Source: Candidatus Latescibacterota bacterium (GTDB lineage: Bacteria > Latescibacterota > 4484-107 > B68-G9). Taken from it: DNA of 5,869 nucleotides. The stretch covers positions 1-5,869 of the forward strand of contig DTYS01000208.1 of assembly GCA_012961755.1 (NCBI GenBank), written 5' to 3'. Under the pieces are notes generated by a model, which saw nothing but the letters and a program-made list of their open reading frames with translations, was not told the origin of the DNA and did not search any database. Positions 1-4,382 of this stretch are shown here, piece after piece. Both the position numbers and the translations under genes were made by a program. Numbering within the stretch: position 1 is the stretch's first letter; each line of letters opens with the position of its first letter.

Positions 1-84
1 CCTCCACTCTTCAAGGGATACAGGAGGGAACCAAGTGTTGCGGAACTCTACGAGCTTGTCCAGCTCGTGTGGTTCAACTTCCAT
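1..84 (-). CDS. Unrecognised protein, N-terminal fragment cut by the window edge
   Basis: An ATG at 84..82 opens a frame of 28 codons that runs off the left edge without a stop. It begins MEVEPHELDKLVEF and ends ...SLEEWR. The start is chosen because AGGAG (94..90) lies 5 nt upstream and a good promoter lies just beyond it (103-131). The fragment is acidic, has several aromatic residues (Phe, Trp), and shows no signal peptide or membrane segment. I do not recognise the family. It is not the N-terminus of PheT, which might have been expected after pheS. Glu codons are split between GAA and GAG, and CCA, ACT and CGC appear, so codon use looks somewhat different from the translation genes, but 28 codons are too few to conclude transfer. 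Having its own promoter, and a terminator before it, it is probably a separate transcription unit. Confidence 0.6.
   Translation of the reverse strand, partial: MEVEPHELDKLVEFRNTWFPPVSLEEWR
50..68. repeat. Short perfect inverted repeat inside the partial left-edge gene
   Basis: Seven-base arms (acgagct and agctcgt) flank a 5-nt loop. They fall in codons 6-12 of the partial gene, so the transcript could form a 7-bp hairpin just after the start codon. No T-tract follows on either strand, so it is not an intrinsic terminator. It may simply reflect coding sequence. Confidence 0.3.
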
Positions 85-102
85 GTCCTCTCCTAGAGTA
101 TT

Positions 103-131
103 AATATAATACCAATCTTCTCCGGAATCAA
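103..131 (-). promoter_or_regulatory. Sigma-70-type promoter of the partial left-edge gene
   Basis: Read on the minus strand, TTGATT (131..126; 4 of 6 consensus bases) is followed after exactly 17 bp by TATATT (108..103; 5 of 6 consensus bases). The expected transcription start is near position 96, about 12 nt before the ATG at 84, leaving a leader that holds little more than the Shine-Dalgarno sequence. The surrounding spacer is AT-richer than the genes. The -10 hexamer and spacing are identical to those of the promoter before thrS, which supports both calls. Confidence 0.6.
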
Positions 132-209
132 CCAGCCGGTCCGCGTCTTTATACCCAGGATAAACTTAGGATGACCCTACATATCGCTGAGGTGGTCCGA
201 TCACAATGT

Positions 210-236
210 AAATAAGGGCGGAACTTAAGCCCCGCC
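210..236 (-). terminator. Rho-independent-type terminator after pheS
   Basis: On the minus strand GGCGGGGC (236..229) and GTTCCGCC (224..217) pair over 8 bp, including two G-U wobbles, around a TTAA loop (228..225). CTTATTT follows (216..210). The two G-U pairs would become A-C mismatches in the plus-strand transcript, and no T-tract lies at the other end, so the element works only for leftward transcription. It begins 39 nt after the pheS stop codon and ends the thrS-pheS operon. The tail is short and interrupted by C and A, so termination may be incomplete. Confidence 0.65.
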
Positions 237-275
237 TCTTGCCCGGAAGGTTACTTCTTGCGGTAAGGATATCCC

Positions 276-1286
276 TCAGAACTGCTCCAGGAACCTCAGG
301 TCGTTCTCCAAAAACAACCTTATGTCGGTTATCCCATATTTGAGCATGGTGAGCCTTTCGACCCCCATGCCGAAGGCGAAGCCCGTGTACTCCTCAGGGT
401 CGTAGCCGACGTTTTTGAACACCTCCGGATCGACCATCCCCGCACCAGATATCTCCAGCCATCCGGTATACTTGCAGACCTTACAGCCCTTCCCCTTGCA
501 GAAGACACAGGAGAAGGAATATTCCGCGCTGGGCTCGGTGAAGGGGAAGAAGTCCGGCCTGAACCTCACCTTCACGTCCGGCCCGAACATCTGCCTCGCG
601 AAGGCAGCTATTACGCCCTTAAGGTCCGCGAAGCTCACATCCTTGTCCACATAGAGCCCCTCGACCTGGTGGAATATGGGGGAGTGGGTCGCATCAGGGG
701 TGTCGTTCCTGTAGCACCTGCCGGGGGATATGATCCTGAGGGGTGGCCTTCTGGACTCCATCACCCTTATCTGCACGGGCGACGTGTGGGTCCTGAGAAG
801 CCTCCCGTCCTCGACGTAGAAAGTGTCGTGGAGGTCCCTCGCGGGATGGTCCGGGGGGGTGTTGAGGGCGTCGAAGTTGTGGTACTCCGTCTCTATCTCC
901 GGCCCCTCCACGACCTCGAACCCCATCCCCCTGAATATGTCGATTACCTCGTCTATCACCTGGGTCAGGGGATGGCGCTTTCCCAAGGGCGGCCTTCGTC
1001 CCGGAAGGGTTATGTCCAGGGCCTTCCTCTTAGCCTTCTCAGTCAGGGCCTCCCTCTTCTCCTTAAGCAGCTCCTCGAGCCTCCTCTTGGCCTCCGAGCC
1101 GGCCCTGCCCGCCTCCGGACGCTCATCGGGGGGAAGCTTCCCTATCTCCCTTAAGAGGAGCGTTAAGGTTCCCTTCCTTCCTAAGTACCTTACCCTCAGG
1201 GCTTCAAGCTCGTCCGTATCCCCGCAGGCCGCGAAGGCCTCCTCAGCCTCGCGGGCGACCTGCCTTATCCTCTCCGCAAGCTCCAT
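276..1286 (-). CDS. pheS: Phenylalanyl-tRNA synthetase alpha subunit
   Basis: This is the catalytic alpha subunit of the cytoplasmic (alpha-beta)2 enzyme that charges tRNA-Phe with phenylalanine. It has 336 residues, close to the E. coli length (about 327). Residues 1-90 form the charged helical arm that contacts tRNA. The class II core follows: motif 1 region ~105-145, motif 2 with R193 and H201 (CYRNDTPDATHS), and motif 3 GFAFGMGVERL at 302-312 with R311. It ends with the typical NDLRFLEQF. A C260-x2-C263-x4-C268-x2-C271 cluster matches the knuckle of Bacillus-type PheS and is absent from E. coli PheS. The ATG at 1286 is the only usable start, because an in-frame TGA lies at 1304..1302 with no NTG between. 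The Shine-Dalgarno is weak (GGAAGG touching the ATG), and the gap to rplT is 7 nt, so translation is probably coupled. No pheT follows, so the beta subunit must be encoded elsewhere. Confidence 0.97.
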   Translation of the reverse strand: MELAERIRQVAREAEEAFAACGDTDELEALRVRYLGRKGTLTLLLREIGKLPPDERPEAGRAGSEAKRRLEELLKEKREALTEKAKRKALDITLPGRRPPLGKRHPLTQVIDEVIDIFRGMGFEVVEGPEIETEYHNFDALNTPPDHPARDLHDTFYVEDGRLLRTHTSPVQIRVMESRRPPLRIISPGRCYRNDTPDATHSPIFHQVEGLYVDKDVSFADLKGVIAAFARQMFGPDVKVRFRPDFFPFTEPSAEYSFSCVFCKGKGCKVCKYTGWLEISGAGMVDPEVFKNVGYDPEEYTGFAFGMGVERLTMLKYGITDIRLFLENDLRFLEQF

Positions 1287-1293
1287 CCTTCCA

Positions 1294-1653
1294 CTAAGCG
1301 CTCAGGGCTGCCCTGGCCTTCTCCACCACGGCCTGGAACGCTCCCGGATCCCTGACAGCTATGTCAGCCAGGACCTTCCTGTCCATCTCAACTCCCGCCT
1401 TCTTCAGCCCGTACATGAACTGGCTGTAGGAAAGCCCGTGGAGCCTTACGGCGGCGTTGATGCGGGATATCCATAGCCTCCTGAAGTCCCTCTTGCGCTG
1501 CCTCCTATCCCTGTATGCATAGGACCAGGCCTTGAGCAGGGCCTCCTTGGCCCTCCTGTAATTCCTGCTCCTGTTGCCCCAGTATCCCCTAGCTGCCTTC
1601 AGGATATTCTTATGTCTTTTCCTCTTAGGCACACTGGCCTTCGCCCTCGGCAT
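1294..1653 (-). CDS. rplT: 50S ribosomal protein L20
   Basis: L20 binds 23S rRNA and is needed early in assembly of the large subunit. The 119 residues match the usual length (about 118). The start [18 protein letters not shown] is typical, with a long basic N-terminal extension (roughly residues 1-60, rich in Arg and Lys, including [17 protein letters not shown]) followed by the globular C-terminal domain ([15 protein letters not shown] through ARAALSA). The ATG at 1653 is preceded by TAAGGAGGGGGT, in which the rpmI stop codon TAA runs directly into the Shine-Dalgarno sequence. The gap to rpmI is 9 nt, so coupling to rpmI translation is likely. In E. coli and B. subtilis L20 represses its own operon by binding the leader mRNA. 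I see no space between these genes for such a leader, so any L20 site would have to lie within coding sequence. Confidence 0.97.
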   Translation of the reverse strand: MPRAKASVPKRKRHKNILKAARGYWGNRSRNYRRAKEALLKAWSYAYRDRRQRKRDFRRLWISRINAAVRLHGLSYSQFMYGLKKAGVEMDRKVLADIAVRDPGAFQAVVEKARAALSA

Positions 1654-1662
1654 ACCCCCTCC

Positions 1663-1857
1663 TTACGCGCCCAATATTTTCCTTATGCGCTTAGCGTCCA
1701 CCGGGGAGGCCAGGGTGGTGCGACGGAGCCTCCTCTTGCGCTTCCTCTCCTTCCCCGTGAGGAGGTGGGTGGCGCACGCGTGGTACCTCCTCACCTTCCC
1801 GGTGGCGGTTATCTTGAACCTTTTGGCTAAGCTCTTCCTGGTCTTCACCTTGGGCAT
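1663..1857 (-). CDS. rpmI: 50S ribosomal protein L35
   Basis: L35 is a small basic protein of the large ribosomal subunit. It has 64 residues, the standard length, and opens with MPKVKTRKSLAKRFKITATGKV, the classic L35 N-terminus; HLLTGKERKRKRRLR follows in the middle, and it ends RIRKILGA. The ATG at 1857 is preceded by TGAGGAGGAACT. The infC stop codon TGA overlaps this Shine-Dalgarno sequence, and the gap to infC is 9 nt. The gene sits between infC and rplT as in most bacteria, where L35 and L20 are made together. Nothing is abnormal in its sequence. Confidence 0.97.
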   Translation of the reverse strand: MPKVKTRKSLAKRFKITATGKVRRYHACATHLLTGKERKRKRRLRRTTLASPVDAKRIRKILGA

Positions 1858-1866
1858 AGTTCCTCC

Positions 1867-2379
1867 TCACTTCCTGGGAGCTACGGTAACGGTTATCTGA
1901 CCACCCTCCTGAACTTCTATCTTCCCCTCGGCAGAGCCCACATCCGCAAGCTCGGCCAACGCCCTCTCCAACATCCTGTAGCCGAGCTCCTGACGCCCCT
2001 TCTCCCTCCCCCTCAACCTCACCGTTATCCTCACCTTGTTCCCCTCCAGAAGGAAGTTCCTCGCGTGGCGCATCTTGAACTGGAAGTCGTGGTCCTCGGT
2101 TATGGGGGTTAGCCTTATCCCCTTGACCGTGAAGGTATGTTGCTTCTTACGGGCCTCCCTTTCCTTCTTGGCCTGCTCGTACCTGTACTTACCATAGTCC
2201 ATTATCCTGCAGACGGGAGGATGGGAGTTGGGTGACACCTCCACGAGGTCGAGGTTGTACTCCTCGGCCAGGCGGAGGGCGGCCCTCGTGTCCATTATGC
2301 CTATCTGCTTCCCGTCCGGTCCCACCACCCTGACCTTCGGGACCCTTATCTGCTCGTTGACCCTTAGCGTCCTCTTTAT
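1867..2379 (-). CDS. infC: Translation initiation factor IF-3, starting at an AUA codon
   Basis: IF-3 binds the 30S subunit, prevents premature 50S joining and rejects non-canonical start codons and wrong initiator tRNAs. From the ATA at 2379 the protein has 170 residues, against about 173-180 in well-known bacteria. The N-terminal domain spans ~7-75 (VNEQIRVPKVRVVGPDG, then NLDLVEVSPN, PPVCRIMDYGKYRYEQAKK). A lysine-rich linker is followed by the C-terminal domain ~85-170 (GIRLTPITEDHDF, KVRITVRLRGREKGRQELG). The first NTG codon in frame is the GTG at 2328, which would remove the conserved NEQIR segment, and no ribosome site fits it. AGGAGGT (2390..2384) leaves 5 nt between GGAGG and ATA, so AUA is my choice of start. 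E. coli infC uses AUU, through which IF-3 represses itself, and the same control is likely here. The gap to thrS is 17 nt. Confidence 0.93.
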   Translation of the reverse strand: MKRTLRVNEQIRVPKVRVVGPDGKQIGIMDTRAALRLAEEYNLDLVEVSPNSHPPVCRIMDYGKYRYEQAKKEREARKKQHTFTVKGIRLTPITEDHDFQFKMRHARNFLLEGNKVRITVRLRGREKGRQELGYRMLERALAELADVGSAEGKIEVQEGGQITVTVAPRK

Positions 2380-2390
2380 AGCTACCTCCT
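2377..2390 (-). promoter_or_regulatory. Shine-Dalgarno sequence and AUA start codon of infC
   Basis: Minus strand: AGGAGGT at 2390..2384, then AGCT, then ATA at 2379..2377, followed by AAG AGG ACG. This is one of the strongest ribosome-binding sites in the window, with 5 nt between GGAGG and the start, matching the 4-nt spacing before thrS and rpmI. The in-frame codons from here to the GTG at 2328 include no ATG, GTG or TTG. It lies just after the thrS stop codon (2399..2397). A strong site paired with a start codon that IF-3 discriminates against is the expected design for IF-3 autoregulation. Confidence 0.8.
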
Positions 2391-2396
2391 CAGTTT

Positions 2397-4331
2397 TTAT
2401 ACCCTGGCCTCCACCTCTTCCTGGAGGCGATCCACGAACTCCTCCGGGCTCATCCTTCCTATATCTCCTTCGCCCCTCTTGCGGACCGAGACCGTGCCCT
2501 CCGTCACCTCCCTCTCCCCCACCACGAGCATGTAGGGCACCTTCTGAAGCTCGGCCTCCCGAATTTTATATCCCACCCTCTCGTTCCTGTCGTCAACCTC
2601 GACCCTGAAGTCCTCCTCCAGCAGCCTCCTTCCTATCTTGTGCGCGTAGGACGCCTGTGCGTCGGTTATCGGTATCACCACCACCTGGATGGGGGCAAGC
2701 CAGGCCGGGAATGCCCCACCGTAGTGCTCTATGAGACCTCCCACGAACCTCTCCATGGAACCTAAGACCGTCCTGTGGACCATGACGACCCTGTGCTCCT
2801 GTCCGTCCTCGCCTATATATGTCACATCGAAGCGCTCGGGCTCGTTGAAGTCCACCTGTATGGTGGGCCCCTGCCATCCCCTCCCGAGGGCATCCAACAT
2901 CTTTATGTCTATAGCGGGTCCGTAGAACTTCGCTTCCCCCTCCCTCCGGGAATAGGACCACCCCTTCTGCTCCAGGGCCCTTATGAGTGCCTCCTCGGCC
3001 TGCTCCCAGACCGCATCGTCACCTATGTACCTCTCCTTGGCCTCAGGATCCCTGACGCTCAACTCCACTTCGTAATCGGTGTACCCGAAAGTGGTCAGCA
3101 TGAACTCCGCGAGGTCCAACACCCCCAATATCTCGTCCTCCAGCTGGTCGGGGCGACAGAATATGTGGGCGTCGTCCTGGGTGAAGCCCCTCACCCTCAG
3201 CATCCCCTGGAGGACCCCGGAACGTTCGTAACGGTAGACCGTGCCAAGTTCGGCCCACCTTATGGGGAGGTCCCTGTAGCTCCTCGTCTTCGACTTGTAC
3301 ATGAGTATGTGGAACGGGCAGTTCATCGGCTTGAGGAGGTATCCTTGGTCCTCCACCTCTATGGGGGGGAACATGCTCTCCTTGAACCACGCCATGTGCC
3401 CGCTCCTCTCCCAGAGCTCCACCTTGGCAATGTGCGGGGTGTAGACGAGCTCGTACCCTCTCCTGTAGTGCTCCCTCCTCCAAAAGTCCTCTATTATCGT
3501 CCTTATCCTCGCTCCCTTGGGGTGCCAGTACACGAGTCCAGGACCACCTTCCTCCTGTATGCTGAAGAGGTCCAACTGCCTCCCGAGCCTCCTGTGGTCC
3601 CTCCTTTCTATCTCCTCCCTGCGCCTTAAGAACTCCTCCAGCTCCTCCTGGGAGGGGAAGGAGATTCCGTACACCCTCTGAAGCATGGGCTTCCTCTCTT
3701 CCCCCTTCCAGTAGGCTCCCGCCACGGAGAGGAGTTTAACGGCCTTTATGTAACCCGTAGAGGGAACGTGGGGGCCCCTGCAGAGGTCCACGAACTCGCC
3801 CTGTCTATATAGGCTTACGGTCTCCTCTTCTATGTCCTCCTCCAGAAGTTCGACCTTGTACCTTTCCTTCCTCTCGGACATGAGCCTTATGGCCTCGGAC
3901 CTTGGGACCTCCTCCCTTATAAAGGGCAGGTCCTGGCGTATTATCTCCCTCATCCTTTCCTCTATCCTACCCAGATCTTCCTCGGAGAAAGGCTCAGGGA
4001 CGTCGAAGTCGTAATAGAACCCCTCCCTTATGGCCGGACCTATCCCGAGCTTGGCCTTGGGGAAGAGCTGCTGCACGGCCTGGGCGAGGATGTGAGCGCT
4101 GCTGTGCCAGTATATCTCCTTCCCCTCCAGGTCCTCGAAGGTTAAGGGTTCCAGGGATGTATCCTCCATAAGTGGGGAGGAGAGATCTACGAGCCTGCCG
4201 TCGACCCTCGCGGCCAAGATATCCCCGAAGGGCACCTTCCCCCAGTCCTTCAACACCTCCCATGCCATCGTGCCCTTGGGATACTCCACCTCCCGCCCAT
4301 CGAGCAAGGTTATCCTTATAAGGTCGGCCAT
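2397..4331 (-). CDS. thrS: Threonyl-tRNA synthetase
   Basis: This cytoplasmic class II enzyme charges tRNA-Thr and edits Ser-tRNA-Thr. It has 644 residues from the ATG at 4331 (E. coli about 642). In order: TGS domain ~1-62; editing domain with H76-x3-H80 (WHSSAH) and C184-x3-H188 (CRGPH); catalytic core ~255-540 with zinc ligands C338 (MNCPFH), H389 (DDAHIF) and H519 (VHRTVLG), motif 2 Arg R367 and motif 3 Arg R528; anticodon-binding domain ~546-644. All expected key residues are present. The frame could extend to a TTG at 4382, adding 17 residues, but that TTG overlaps the mfd stop and lies upstream of the predicted transcription start, and GGAGGT (4340..4335) sits correctly before the ATG at 4331. 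It is the first gene of the translation operon. No T-box or E. coli-like leader operator fits in the 47-nt gap after mfd. Confidence 0.97.
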   Translation of the reverse strand: MADLIRITLLDGREVEYPKGTMAWEVLKDWGKVPFGDILAARVDGRLVDLSSPLMEDTSLEPLTFEDLEGKEIYWHSSAHILAQAVQQLFPKAKLGIGPAIREGFYYDFDVPEPFSEEDLGRIEERMREIIRQDLPFIREEVPRSEAIRLMSERKERYKVELLEEDIEEETVSLYRQGEFVDLCRGPHVPSTGYIKAVKLLSVAGAYWKGEERKPMLQRVYGISFPSQEELEEFLRRREEIERRDHRRLGRQLDLFSIQEEGGPGLVYWHPKGARIRTIIEDFWRREHYRRGYELVYTPHIAKVELWERSGHMAWFKESMFPPIEVEDQGYLLKPMNCPFHILMYKSKTRSYRDLPIRWAELGTVYRYERSGVLQGMLRVRGFTQDDAHIFCRPDQLEDEILGVLDLAEFMLTTFGYTDYEVELSVRDPEAKERYIGDDAVWEQAEEALIRALEQKGWSYSRREGEAKFYGPAIDIKMLDALGRGWQGPTIQVDFNEPERFDVTYIGEDGQEHRVVMVHRTVLGSMERFVGGLIEHYGGAFPAWLAPIQVVVIPITDAQASYAHKIGRRLLEEDFRVEVDDRNERVGYKIREAELQKVPYMLVVGEREVTEGTVSVRKRGEGDIGRMSPEEFVDRLQEEVEARV

Positions 4332-4334
4332 CAC

Positions 4335-4340
4335 ACCTCC
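4335..4340 (-). promoter_or_regulatory. Shine-Dalgarno sequence that sets the thrS start
   Basis: GGAGGT at 4340..4335 leaves 4 nt between GGAGG and the ATG at 4331. It favours this ATG over the in-frame TTG at 4382. Just upstream, TTCG (4355..4352) and CGAA (4346..4343) could pair weakly, but part of that falls before the predicted transcription start, so I do not call it an operator. Confidence 0.8.
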
Positions 4341-4353
4341 GGTTCGTCGTCCG

Positions 4354-4382
4354 AATATAGCCAAAACCCTCCCCCCAGTCAA
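4354..4382 (-). promoter_or_regulatory. Sigma-70-type promoter of thrS, overlapping the mfd stop codon
   Basis: Minus strand: TTGACT (4382..4377; 5 of 6 consensus bases), 17 bp, then TATATT (4359..4354; 5 of 6 consensus bases). The mfd stop codon TGA (4381..4379) lies inside the -35 hexamer. The predicted transcription start is near 4347, giving a leader of about 16 nt that carries only the ribosome-binding site. This would start a thrS-infC-rpmI-rplT-pheS mRNA independent of mfd. No terminator separates mfd from thrS, so read-through from mfd may add a second, longer transcript. Confidence 0.7.

Noticed and set aside
132..209. Possible further regulatory element or small RNA in the spacer, including a TATAAA near 152-157 and TTTACA near 206-211
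   Set aside because: Neither hexamer has a partner at a proper distance, I see no stable hairpin, and no tRNA or riboswitch features are present.
267..274. Palindrome ggatatcc next to the pheS stop codon
   Set aside because: An 8-base palindrome is expected by chance, and it has no T-tract or paired copy nearby.
823..1476. A 217-codon plus-strand open frame across pheS and rplT
   Set aside because: It is antisense to two clear genes and crosses their junction; the translation is Ser- and Leu-rich low-complexity sequence typical of a shadow frame.
1867..2328. IF-3 starting at the GTG at 2328
   Set aside because: It would remove the conserved NEQIR segment and has no ribosome-binding site at the right distance, whereas the strong AGGAGGT fits the ATA at 2379.
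2564..2598. Possible internal promoter in the 3' part of thrS (TTGACG then TATAAA on the minus strand)
   Set aside because: The spacing is 20 bp, outside the usual 16-18 bp, and both hexamers encode conserved ThrS anticodon-domain residues (VDDRNERVGYKI).
2775..3629. A 284-codon open frame on the plus strand inside thrS
   Set aside because: It is the antisense shadow of a fully conserved ThrS; its translation is rich in Pro, Leu and Val with no domain logic and no ribosome-binding site. G+C-rich coding DNA here leaves few stops on the other strand.
4332..4382. A 17-residue N-terminal extension of ThrS from the TTG at 4382
   Set aside because: The extension does not resemble the TGS domain start, the TTG lies upstream of the predicted transcription start, and GGAGGT fits the ATG at 4331.
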